A DNA stretch of 64,000 nucleotides from contig NZ_KE159646.1 in assembly GCF_000403355.2 (NCBI RefSeq), positions 2,431,960-2,495,959 of the forward strand, written 5' to 3'. Below, in pieces: positions 24,440 to 32,054 of the stretch. The notes below the pieces were generated by a model that worked only from the letters and a program-made list of their open reading frames with translations, was not told the DNA's origin and ran no database searches. Origin of the DNA: Adlercreutzia caecimuris B7 (lineage in GTDB: Bacteria; Actinomycetota; Coriobacteriia; Coriobacteriales; Eggerthellaceae). Made by a program: the position numbers and the translations under genes. Every line of letters begins with the position of its first letter. Within the stretch, counting starts at the first letter, position 1.

Positions 24440-25972
24440 CTAGCCTTCGCGCTCGAACAGGTCGAGCAGCTCCTGGCGGGTGCCGACGGCGCACTTGCGG
24501 TAGATGTGCTTGACGTGGGTTTTCACTGTGCCAGTGGTGACGAACAGCGTATCGGCGATATAGGGAAGGCTTCGGCCGCGCACCAGGTATTCCAGTACCT
24601 CCGCCTCGCGCTTGGTCAGCTTGAAGTGCTCTGCGAAGGCGGCAGCATGGTTCTCCTTGTTTGGGGCTGGCGCCTGGCGGCCGGGTACGCCAGGTGTCTC
24701 GGCTGTCGCAAGATCGTCTGAAGCTCCCCCTGCTTTCGTGTTCACTACAACGCAGAACAGCAGGAGCACGCCGATGGCGCAGGCAATCTCGAAGGGTGCG
24801 AGCGCCCCACCGGCGAGGTAGTAGAACTGCTTGCCCAGAATGTTTCCCGCCAGCACCACCGCCGAGATGAGCCCCTGGCCCACGCTGAACGAGAGCAGCG
24901 GCGCCAGGCCCTCCCGCTGGGTGCTTTGCGTGACGAGCACGTACACAAGCACCTGCAGGAACATGGCGCACCCCTGCACGAGCGCGCCGCCCATGGGGAC
25001 GCCTGCGCCTCCCAGCGCGAGGATGATCAGCAGTCCCGCCACGGCGAAGGTAACGGTGGTGCGGTAGAGGCTCAGCGCCGAGAAATCGTGCTTCTCAAGC
25101 GTGAAAGGCACCAGCGCCAGCACGGCGATGATGAAGCAGACGGCCACGCCGCCGGCGAACAGGCTGGCGGCCTGCTCGTAGGTCGTGCCCATAATGGCGG
25201 AGGATATGAAGTTGCCGATGAGCGCGGCGAGGATGATGGGAGCCATCGACCTCCAGGGGAGCAGGCGCGCCTCCCAGCTTCCGGCGACGATCTCGCCGGG
25301 CATCGCGTCGGGGGCGATCGCCGCCTTCGAGGGAAAGACATCGAGCGACACATGATGGCGCCGAGCGGCCTCGTCGGTTCTCAGCCCCATGGAGACAAGG
25401 GGCAGCGCAGCGACGGCAACTACGGCGAAAGGCCCCGCTTCTATATGAGAGATGGCAAGATAGAGCACGTAGGCGAAGAGGAACGACAGGATGATGACGC
25501 CGGGAGCATCGCGGAAATCGAGGGAATAGCGAGCGCCCCACGCGGCACCGCACAGTGTGCCCGCTATGCCGGTGATCACGCCAGCTAGGATAACGAACGC
25601 CAGCATTTGCCGGGCGAGCAGCCAGGGAAGAACAACGGTCGCCGCTCCCATCACGACCGCGGCGATGATGAGGGGCGTCGGTCCCATGGCCATCGTGTTC
25701 CGCCGTGATCCCGCGACCAAAAGGAGCGCCGTGGCGATGACGGCGGCTTGGGACGTGAAAAAGCCGTATTCGAGGCCGACGCTGGACGATGCGTCGGGGG
25801 TAGAGATGAGCACGGGACTGAGGTAGCACAGAAACCCCCACGCCCACAGCGCACCCGATCCTACGATGGCCTCGAGGGCCGAGCCTCGCCGTGCCCCCTT
25901 TGCCCGATGCGCCTTGAGCTTGCCCGACGGATCTGTTGGCCGCTGCCCCTGCGTCCTCTCGTTCATTCCCAC
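24440..25972 (-). CDS. LuxR-type regulator with twelve membrane helices
   Basis: About 510 residues. Roughly twelve hydrophobic helices fill residues 30-420 (for example GALWAWGFLCYLSPVLI and GVITGIAGTLCGAAWGA), and a LuxR helix-turn-helix ends the protein (LTKREAEVLEYLVRGRSLPY, TTGTVKTHVKHIYRKCAVGT). This one-piece membrane regulator is typical of Eggerthellaceae. It would bind a ligand in the membrane part and activate the divergent FAD reductase gene. GTG 25972 follows GGGAGGG at a good distance; ATG 25966 is the alternative. The gene is divergent from 26211 across 238 bases. Confidence 0.85.
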   Translation of the reverse strand: MGMNERTQGQRPTDPSGKLKAHRAKGARRGSALEAIVGSGALWAWGFLCYLSPVLISTPDASSSVGLEYGFFTSQAAVIATALLLVAGSRRNTMAMGPTPLIIAAVVMGAATVVLPWLLARQMLAFVILAGVITGIAGTLCGAAWGARYSLDFRDAPGVIILSFLFAYVLYLAISHIEAGPFAVVAVAALPLVSMGLRTDEAARRHHVSLDVFPSKAAIAPDAMPGEIVAGSWEARLLPWRSMAPIILAALIGNFISSAIMGTTYEQAASLFAGGVAVCFIIAVLALVPFTLEKHDFSALSLYRTTVTFAVAGLLIILALGGAGVPMGGALVQGCAMFLQVLVYVLVTQSTQREGLAPLLSFSVGQGLISAVVLAGNILGKQFYYLAGGALAPFEIACAIGVLLLFCVVVNTKAGGASDDLATAETPGVPGRQAPAPNKENHAAAFAEHFKLTKREAEVLEYLVRGRSLPYIADTLFVTTGTVKTHVKHIYRKCAVGTRQELLDLFEREG

Positions 25973-26210
25973 TATGTTCCCTCCCTTGTCCGCGTGGGAA
26001 TATCCTATCGCACTAATGAGGTAGAGAGAGGAGGAACTTGTGGCAAAACAATGCGATTGATCAGCGGAAATGTAAAAATCTCCCGTTTCGGAAGATGTGA
26101 TTTCCCGCAGCAACTGCTACACTTTCGGGCCGTAAGGTCCACGCATATGAGAGATCGCGGCCCGGCTGATGCCACCGCCGGGGGACCCTGAGTCATTGGA
26201 GGGAACATCT
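25973..26210. promoter_or_regulatory. Divergent promoter region between LuxR gene and FAD reductase
   Basis: The region is AT-rich at its centre. TGC-TACACT at 26115-26123 is a possible extended -10 box for the reductase gene. GGGCCG and CGGCCC flank a purine-rich stretch downstream of it, which could form a leader hairpin. GGAGGG precedes the reductase start codon. Confidence 0.45.
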
Positions 26211-27938
26211 ATGGAAAACGAGAAGAACACGACGCAAGCCAATCTGCCGGAAGCCCGTCGTGGTGTGAGCCGCCGCGGCTTCCTGTCGGGCGCCGCCCTG
26301 GCCGCCGGCGCCGCCGCGGTAGCCGGGTTGGCCGGCTGCGCGCCCCAGGCCGCGGGCGAGGCCGCGGGCGAGGCGTCGACCGCCGGTGGCGACGCCATGG
26401 CCGCCACCGGGGCCATGCAGACCACCGACCCCTCGAAGGCCGTGTGGCCCGTGGTGGAGGAAGTGGAAGTGGGCTCTGCCGGCGAGGGCGAGATCGCCTT
26501 CGTGGCCGAGCCCATCGCTGCCGACGAGATCACCGCCACCCACGATGTGGACGTAGTGGTATGCGGCCTGGGGCCGGCTGGCGATGCCGCTGCTCTGGCC
26601 TGCGCCGAGCAGGGGCTGAAGGTGGTGGCCGTGGAGAAGCAGAACCGCGGCAACTACAACTCTGCCACCATCGGCGGCACGAACTCCAAGCTGCACGAGC
26701 ACTGGGGCATGACCTACGACACCGACGCGTGGATCGCCGACGCCATGGTGGACAACGCCTTCCAGGGCGACATGACCCTGTTCAAGCACTTCCTGGAGAA
26801 GAACGGCGAGGCGGTGGACTGGTACATCAGCCACTTCGACAACCAGAATCTGGATGACTACCCGCTCACCTTCGCTGCCGGCGACTTCCCGGACTTTCGC
26901 GACGAGTGGGACAAGACCGCGCTGTCGCGCTCGTGGAACACGTCGCTGAACCTGCCGTACCCGCCGGGCGAGCTGGCCGACATTCTGGCGGGCATCCTGA
27001 CCGAGGCCGGGGTGGAGATTCGCTTCAACACGCCGGCCTGTCAGCTGGTGACCGACGACGCCGGCAAGGTGACGGGCGTCATCGTGAAGGGCGAGGGCGG
27101 CTACGAGCAGTACAACTGCGCCAAGGGCGTGGTGCTTGCCACGGGCGGCTACGAGTTCAACCAGCAGATGCTGAAGGAGCGCTGCCGTCCCCGCGGGGTG
27201 CCGGGGGCGTGGCTGACGGGTGCCTTCGGCAACACCGGCGACGGCCTGCAGATGGGTATTGCCGTCGGTGCGGCGGAAGACGAGTTCCCCCAGCCCATCA
27301 TGTTGGATCCCGAGCAGCTCATGCCCTACCTGCGCGTGAACAAGCTGGGAAAGCGCTTTACGCCCGAGTATGAGCCCTATGGGCATCTGGCCATGGCCAT
27401 CCAGGCCCAGCCCGGCACCTACGACTTCTACGTGGTCGATGGCGCCATCGCCGAGAAGATCGACAAGATCTGGACGCCGAGCTCGTCGTGCTACGGTCCC
27501 AAGGAAGTGTGGGTCGGCGCCGCCACGAGCGAGAACGCCCTGAAGGCCGACACGTTGGAAGAGCTGGCCGAGCTCATGAAGGTGCCTGCCGACGAGTTCG
27601 TGGCCACCATCAACCGCTGGAACGAGATGGCGGCGGCCGGCAAGGACGGGGACTTCAACTTCCCTGGTGAGATGATGATGACCATCGACACGCCGCCGTT
27701 CTACGCCACCAAGGAACATGCCGACGGCCTGTGCACGGCGGGCGGCCTGCTGGTGGATACGGCCTGCCGCGTGCTTGACAAGGAGCGCCAGCCCATCGAG
27801 GGCCTGTTCGCGGCCGGTATCGTGTCGGGCGGCATGTTCTACAACACCTATCCGCACAACCTGAACTGCCTCTCCCACACGCGCAACTGTCTGATGGGCT
27901 ACACCATCGGCCAAGTGCTCGGCGGCAAGGAGGCCTAA
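26211..27938 (+). CDS. Tat-exported FAD-dependent reductase (fumarate-reductase-like)
   Basis: The 575-residue protein has a Tat signal (SRRGFLSGAALAAGAA) running into AGLAGC, so it may be a Tat lipoprotein. The FAD-binding fold starts at 114 (VDVVVCGLGPAGDAAALA; GLGPAG at 119-124). Later motifs (GVVLATGGYE, AFGNTGDGLQMG, LCTAGGLLVD, GLFAAGIVSGG) belong to the flavocytochrome c / fumarate reductase family. It has no haem-binding CXXCH, so electrons must come from another protein. Family members reduce fumarate, urocanate, cinnamates and similar alkenes. ATG 26211 follows TTGGAGGG. A terminator lies 100 bases after the stop. Regulation by the divergent LuxR gene is likely. The substrate is unknown. 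Confidence 0.85.
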   Translation: MENEKNTTQANLPEARRGVSRRGFLSGAALAAGAAAVAGLAGCAPQAAGEAAGEASTAGGDAMAATGAMQTTDPSKAVWPVVEEVEVGSAGEGEIAFVAEPIAADEITATHDVDVVVCGLGPAGDAAALACAEQGLKVVAVEKQNRGNYNSATIGGTNSKLHEHWGMTYDTDAWIADAMVDNAFQGDMTLFKHFLEKNGEAVDWYISHFDNQNLDDYPLTFAAGDFPDFRDEWDKTALSRSWNTSLNLPYPPGELADILAGILTEAGVEIRFNTPACQLVTDDAGKVTGVIVKGEGGYEQYNCAKGVVLATGGYEFNQQMLKERCRPRGVPGAWLTGAFGNTGDGLQMGIAVGAAEDEFPQPIMLDPEQLMPYLRVNKLGKRFTPEYEPYGHLAMAIQAQPGTYDFYVVDGAIAEKIDKIWTPSSSCYGPKEVWVGAATSENALKADTLEELAELMKVPADEFVATINRWNEMAAAGKDGDFNFPGEMMMTIDTPPFYATKEHADGLCTAGGLLVDTACRVLDKERQPIEGLFAAGIVSGGMFYNTYPHNLNCLSHTRNCLMGYTIGQVLGGKEA

Positions 27939-28243
27939 GGGTCGGATGCTCTGGCTTCCGCCCATTGGCGCAAGCTGATCGGTCGCTGCCCTTGCCAGCG
28001 CCAACCCGTCGGGCGTCCTCCCTCCCCGCGCCCGATTCCGCGGCCCGCATCTCATCTGAGGTGCGGGCCTTTTGGCGGCCTCCGTCTTTAAGTCCGGAAT
28101 GCGGGGAGGACTCGGGGCCAACAGACCTTTTTCGCACGCTCGGGGCCGTCTTCTGCTATAGAATGGGCGGCAAACAGCAAGAGGCAGGCGCGGAGCGGCA
28201 AGCGACAAGCATCACCCGGTGCGACGCAAAACAGGAGGCGGAA
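27939..28243. other. Intergenic region with terminator and promoter of the CLC gene
   Basis: It holds the terminator at 28042-28073 and, at 28154-28162, TGC-TATAGA, a possible extended -10 box for the CLC gene. An ORF reading through here in frame with the CLC gene lacks family features and is not used. Confidence 0.5.
28042..28073 (+). terminator. Terminator after the FAD reductase gene
   Basis: GGCCCGCA (28042-28049) pairs with TGCGGGCC (28062-28069), with an inner CTCA/TGAG stem, followed by TTTT. Confidence 0.75.
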
Positions 28244-29512
28244 ATGGGAAAGCTGGCGGCGAAAGCGGGGCACGGGGCGCTGTTCGGGGTGCTCACGGTG
28301 GCGCTCGGCGGGTTTGCGGGGGCCTTTGCCTGGGCGTTCTTCTTTCTCATGAACCTCGGTATCGATCTTTTGTGGGTGAAGGCCCCGGCTGCCCTGGAGG
28401 CTCAGGGACTTCCCGCCGTCGTGTATCCGCTGGCGTTCTGCCTGGCGGGCGGCGTGATCATCGGGCTCTTCCAGAAGCGATGCGGGGCCTATCCCGAAGA
28501 TATGAACACGGTGATGGCCCAGGTGAAGACCACGGGCCGCTACGAGTACCGCCATCTGGGCGCATCGTTCACAGGTGCGCTGCTGCCGCTTTTGTTCGGC
28601 GGCTCCATCGGCCCCGAGGCGGGGCTCACGGGTGTGATCGCGGGGCTCGCCACCTGGGTGGGCGACAAGATGCGCTTCATGAGGTCGCAGGTGCGCGAGC
28701 TGTCGCAGGTGGGCGTGGCGGCCGTGGTGTCGGCCACGTTCTCGGCGCCCCTGTTCGGTCTGGCTGCGCCTCTGGCGGGGTATGCCGACGAGTCTGCGGG
28801 AGCGGCTCCGTCGACCATCGAGGTGCCCCGGGCGACGAAGCTGGTTGCCTACCTGCTCGCCATCGCCGGGGCCCTGGGGGCCATGGTCGGGCTCGGGTCT
28901 CTGTTCGGCCAAGGAGGAGGCCTGCCCCATTTCTCCACCATCGCCATTGGCGCTTTGGAACTGGCCTGGGGCATTCCCCTTGCGTTGCTGGGGGCAGCAG
29001 CTGGATGGCTCTTCCACGGCAGCGGCCGGGCCGTGCGCGGGCTGGCCAGCCGCCTGGGGGATCGCCCCGTGGCGAAGGCGGTGGCGGCCGGTGCGTTCCT
29101 CGGCGCCGCGGGCGTCGTGCTTCCTTTCACGATGTTCGCCGGCGAGGCCCAAACCGAGCAGCTCGCGGCCACGTGGACCACGTTCAGCGCGGCGGCCCTC
29201 ATGGCCACGGGGTTCCTGAAGGTGATCGTCACCCAGGTGTGCCTGGGCCTGGGCTGGCGCGGCGGCCACTTCTTCCCGATCATCTTCGCCGGCATCGCCA
29301 TCGGCTACGGCGCCGCGGTGCTCACGGGCATCGACCCCGTCTTCGCCCTGTGCGCCACCACTGCCGGCCTGACCGGTTGTGTCATGCGCCAACCGCTCAT
29401 GACGGCGCTGCTGCTGTTTCTGGTGTTTCCCGTGAAGGCCGTCTTCGTGCTTTTGGCCGCTGCGGCCATTGGCGCTCTCATCCCCGTGCCGAAAGGCTGG
29501 CTGGAGCGATAG
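28244..29512 (+). CDS. CLC-type chloride channel or exchanger
   Basis: The 422-residue membrane protein has the CLC signature GGSIGPEAG (119-127), where Glu125 occupies the gating-glutamate position, and a later GWRGGHFFPIIFAGIAIGYG segment equivalent to the G-x-F-x-P anion-binding loop. CLC proteins move chloride, fluoride or other anions, as channels or proton exchangers. The first motif deviates from the common GREGP, as in distant family branches. There is no C-terminal CBS domain. AGGAGG stands six bases before ATG 28244. It is monocistronic, and the acetyltransferase gene follows after 101 bases. Confidence 0.85.
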   Translation: MGKLAAKAGHGALFGVLTVALGGFAGAFAWAFFFLMNLGIDLLWVKAPAALEAQGLPAVVYPLAFCLAGGVIIGLFQKRCGAYPEDMNTVMAQVKTTGRYEYRHLGASFTGALLPLLFGGSIGPEAGLTGVIAGLATWVGDKMRFMRSQVRELSQVGVAAVVSATFSAPLFGLAAPLAGYADESAGAAPSTIEVPRATKLVAYLLAIAGALGAMVGLGSLFGQGGGLPHFSTIAIGALELAWGIPLALLGAAAGWLFHGSGRAVRGLASRLGDRPVAKAVAAGAFLGAAGVVLPFTMFAGEAQTEQLAATWTTFSAAALMATGFLKVIVTQVCLGLGWRGGHFFPIIFAGIAIGYGAAVLTGIDPVFALCATTAGLTGCVMRQPLMTALLLFLVFPVKAVFVLLAAAAIGALIPVPKGWLER

Positions 29513-29613
29513 CGATCGCACCCCAGAGTGGGGCCTTGTGCGGGCCGGCGTTTCATCCCGGCGTGGTAGAGTGGGCGAAGAGCATTCAACGCGGAGAAGA
29601 GAGGGGTGGCGCG

Positions 29614-30243
29614 ATGTTGGAGGTGCGCAAGGCGCGAGTCGATGAGCTGGATGCGGTGTTCGAATTCTACGGGCAGATGGCTGACCAGATGGAAGACACC
29701 GATTTCGACGTGCAATGGCGTCGCGGCGGCCACCCGTCCGCAGCGCTTCTGCGAGAGTCGGTGGAAGCCGGTCAGATGATCATCGGCGTGCTCACCGGGG
29801 ATGCCGAAGGGGAGGGCGTGGAAGCGGGTGCGTGCGCTTCGGGCGCCGGCGGGGCTATGGACGCCCGGGCCGAAGGCGGCAAGGGCGCTGCCGGTTCCCA
29901 TCCCGTCATCGCGAGCGCCATGGTGGTGAACCACGAGGGGTCGTCCGGCTACGAGGCGGTGCCCTGGGCTGTGGATGCGGCGCCCGAGTGTGTGGGCGTG
30001 CTGCACGTGGTGGCTACGCTGCCGGTCTATCACGGTCGCGGCTTCGCGCGACAGCTTCTGACCCGGGGCATTGAGGTTTCCCGCGCCGATGGGCTCGTGG
30101 TTCTGCGCCTGGACACCTTCCCCCACAACAAGCGGGCCCGCAGTCTCTACGAATCCTGCGGCTTCGAGGATCGGGGTGACTGGACCGTCTACTACCCGGC
30201 CCTCGGCGACATCCAGGTGTCCATGTACGAGCTGCCGCTGTAA
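29614..30243 (+). CDS. GNAT-family acetyltransferase
   Basis: The 209-residue protein has the acetyl-CoA site of GNAT enzymes (LHVVATLPVYHGRGFARQLL) and the final strand-helix FPHNKRARSLYESCGFEDRG, typical of N-acetyltransferases. Between strands 3 and 4 a stretch of about 35 residues rich in Ala, Gly and Glu is inserted (near 70-100), which other family members lack. ATG 29614 follows GAGAGGGG. The target is unknown. It stands alone before a zone of gene relics. Confidence 0.82.
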   Translation: MLEVRKARVDELDAVFEFYGQMADQMEDTDFDVQWRRGGHPSAALLRESVEAGQMIIGVLTGDAEGEGVEAGACASGAGGAMDARAEGGKGAAGSHPVIASAMVVNHEGSSGYEAVPWAVDAAPECVGVLHVVATLPVYHGRGFARQLLTRGIEVSRADGLVVLRLDTFPHNKRARSLYESCGFEDRGDWTVYYPALGDIQVSMYELPL

Positions 30244-30249
30244 GGGGTG

Positions 30250-30466
30250 CTACGAGCCCTGGCGCTCCCGCTCGATAAGGCCGAACATCTCGCGCTTGGA
30301 GTGGATGCCGAGTTTTGGTAGACGTGCTTCAGGTACGTGTGTGCCGTATCGCGGGAGATGCAGAGCTTCTCGCGGATGTAGCCGGAGTCGCGTTCGGCGG
30401 CGAACAACCGGAATACCTCGGTCTCGCACCGTGTGAGTTTGCAGCGCTCGATAAGCTGTGCTCGTC
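30250..30466 (-). pseudogene. Remnant of a LuxR-type regulator gene
   Basis: Read on the minus strand, the segment encodes a LuxR helix-turn-helix: LTRCETEVFRLFAAERDSGY, then SRDTAHTYLKHVYQ. After that the frame must shift by one base near 30313-30316 (a run of four A on the coding strand where five would fit) to continue LGIHSKREMFGLIERERQGS and a stop. No membrane part remains upstream. It is the decayed 3' end of a regulator like the three intact ones. Confidence 0.8.
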
Positions 30467-30477
30467 CGAAACGACCG

Positions 30478-30629
30478 AAAACACCCTGCTGGCGTCTCCC
30501 GCCGGGGCGACGCTCTTCGTGGCGAACAGCGCCACGGGCGAGGTGTTCGTGGTGGACGCAGCCGCGCTGACGGTCACAGCGACGGTAACGGGACTCGCGA
30601 GCCCCAAGGGCATGGCCGTGGTGGCCTGA
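30478..30629 (+). pseudogene. Remnant of a YVTN-type beta-propeller gene
   Basis: The plus strand encodes one blade of a YVTN/40-residue propeller (SPAGATLFVANSATGEVFVV, then TVTGLASPKGMAVVA and a stop). The rest of the gene is missing; upstream it abuts the LuxR remnant, which lies on the other strand. It is the 3' end of a deleted surface or periplasmic protein gene. Confidence 0.7.
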
Positions 30630-30708
30630 GAGGGGAGCGCCCGTGTCATCCTGGGCGAGCGGAACGAGCGGAAGAGCCTCGCCGCTACGTACCTAAGAAA
30701 GGAGACCC

Positions 30709-31026
30709 ATGAAGAAGGTACCTCTGATCGCGCAGATTATATCGCTGGCCTGCGCCCTCGTGGCGGTGGGCGCCGTGCTGTTGTGGGCCGCGCCCTGCGC
30801 CGGCTCACTGGAGTTGGCGAACGGGAACATGGTGCCCATGCGCTGCGCCTACACCGGTAAGGTCGCTGTGCTGTTGGCGCTTATGCTGGCTGTGGTGTGC
30901 ACGGCCGGCCTGGCAACGAGGCGCCCGCTGGCCGCGACTGTGGCGCTGCTGTCGGCGGCCCTCATCCTCATGACCTTCGACACGCCGCAGTCGGCGGGCT
31001 GGCGAACCCCAATCGCAAGCGCATAA
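30709..31026 (+). CDS. Small membrane protein, DUF4418-like
   Basis: The 105-residue protein has three membrane helices (LIAQIISLACALVAVGAVLL, VAVLLALMLAVVCTAGLA, LAATVALLSAALILM). Between the first two is PMRCAYTGK, resembling the Met-x-Cys-x-x-Thr signature of DUF4418 proteins. Family members I recall are somewhat longer and end in a second Cys-containing motif, which is missing here, so this one may be truncated. AAAGGAGACCC precedes ATG 30709. The function is unknown. It lies downstream of the relic zone. Confidence 0.6.
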   Translation: MKKVPLIAQIISLACALVAVGAVLLWAAPCAGSLELANGNMVPMRCAYTGKVAVLLALMLAVVCTAGLATRRPLAATVALLSAALILMTFDTPQSAGWRTPIASA

Positions 31027-31054
31027 GGGCTTAGGGCGGCCAAGTCAGAAGCCG

Positions 31055-31106
31055 GGAGCGTCCGCACGGGGCCAGAAGCTGGAGCGTCCGCATGGGGCCA
31101 GAAGCT
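31055..31106. repeat. Two tandem copies of a 26-bp repeat
   Basis: The unit begins GGAGCGTCCGCA and ends GGGGCCAGAAGCT. The copies at 31055-31080 and 31081-31106 differ at one base. It is non-coding and directly precedes the palindromic element. Confidence 0.75.
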
Positions 31107-31126
31107 CGATGTGCCCGCGTTCCAAC

Positions 31127-31259
31127 ATGGAAAATCTGCTTTTTTGGGCCCTGTAGCATGGAAAATATGATTTTCTGGGCCTGAAAAATACCTATCTTGA
31201 CCTGGTGTTTCGCGAGAAATACCAGGTCATAGGCCTGTCAAAAAAAGCATATTTTCCAA
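31127..31259. repeat. 133-bp palindromic element, copy B
   Basis: It has the same build as the element at 24182-24315: two tandem left arms (GGAAAATCTGCTTTTTTGGG and GGAAAATATGATTTTCTGGG), a central hairpin with a 12-bp stem GACCTGGTGTTT / AAATACCAGGTC (one G-T pair), and a right arm ending GCATATTTTCCAA. It lies just after the stop codon side of the CPBP gene. Confidence 0.7.
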
Positions 31260-31280
31260 ATTCTGAAGCTCCGAAGCAGA

Positions 31281-31976
31281 TCAGTGGGGTTCGGGAAAGC
31301 CGAGGGAGAGGCTGCTTTCGGGAAAACGGAGGGCACAGGCGGCGGGGATGGTCAAGATGAGGGTTGCCGCGGCCAGGGAGGCGAAGCCGGCGGGAGCGGT
31401 GACCACGTAGCTGGCGGGGAAGTCGCCGCCGACGAGCACGGGGCCGGCGAAGTAGATGATGTCGAATACCGCGTGCAGCGCGATGACGAGGGGTAAAGTG
31501 CCGCCCCGGAAGAGCATGGCGGCCAGCACGATGCCGAAGGCGAGGGCCTCCAAAAATTTCAGGGTAAGCGACGCGGCGACCAGCTCGGCGGCCGGGTCGC
31601 CCTCGATGCCGATGGGCAGTCCGTGCAGGGCGGCGAACACGACAGCCGTCGCGACGATGGTGGCCTTGGGGCCGCATACGTGCCGTACCGCGCGCAGGAG
31701 CAGGCTGCGGAAGACGAGCTCTTCCACGACCGCCACGAGCACGCAGGTTCCCACGAGGTAGAGCCACCGCGGGCAGCTTTCGGCACCCGCGCCGGCCGCG
31801 CCGGCCCCGAGCGCGTCAGCCGCGCCGGTTGCGCCGCCTGCGCCGGTCGCGGGCAGGTCGGGGAGCGCCAGCAGCGCGGCCGCCAGCGCGGCGAGCACCA
31901 CGCAGGCCGACGCCACCACAAGGTAGCGCCACTGCACCCACGGCGTCTCCTTCGCTCTGTTCGTGCTTTCCGTCAT
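31281..31976 (-). CDS. CPBP-family intramembrane metalloprotease
   Basis: The 231-residue membrane protein has the CPBP (Abi/CAAX) motifs: EELVFR with Glu85, Glu86 and Arg90, FAALH with His118, and HAVFD with His168 and Asp172. These residues bind the metal in the Rce1-like family, which cleaves proteins inside the membrane. A Gly/Ala-rich loop (about 43-66) lies before the third helix. ATG 31976 is preferred over the longer ORF, whose first residues are basic and unlike the family. Its substrate is unknown; some family members process bacteriocins or give immunity. It is 21 bases from the third palindromic element. Confidence 0.85.
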   Translation of the reverse strand: MTESTNRAKETPWVQWRYLVVASACVVLAALAAALLALPDLPATGAGGATGAADALGAGAAGAGAESCPRWLYLVGTCVLVAVVEELVFRSLLLRAVRHVCGPKATIVATAVVFAALHGLPIGIEGDPAAELVAASLTLKFLEALAFGIVLAAMLFRGGTLPLVIALHAVFDIIYFAGPVLVGGDFPASYVVTAPAGFASLAAATLILTIPAACALRFPESSLSLGFPEPH

Positions 31977-32054
31977 GGCCCCATGGTAGCAAGCGCGGCC
32001 CCGCCTGCGCCCCGCGTTCCGCCCGCGCGTCACGCCCCGTCGCGAAACGGCGGC

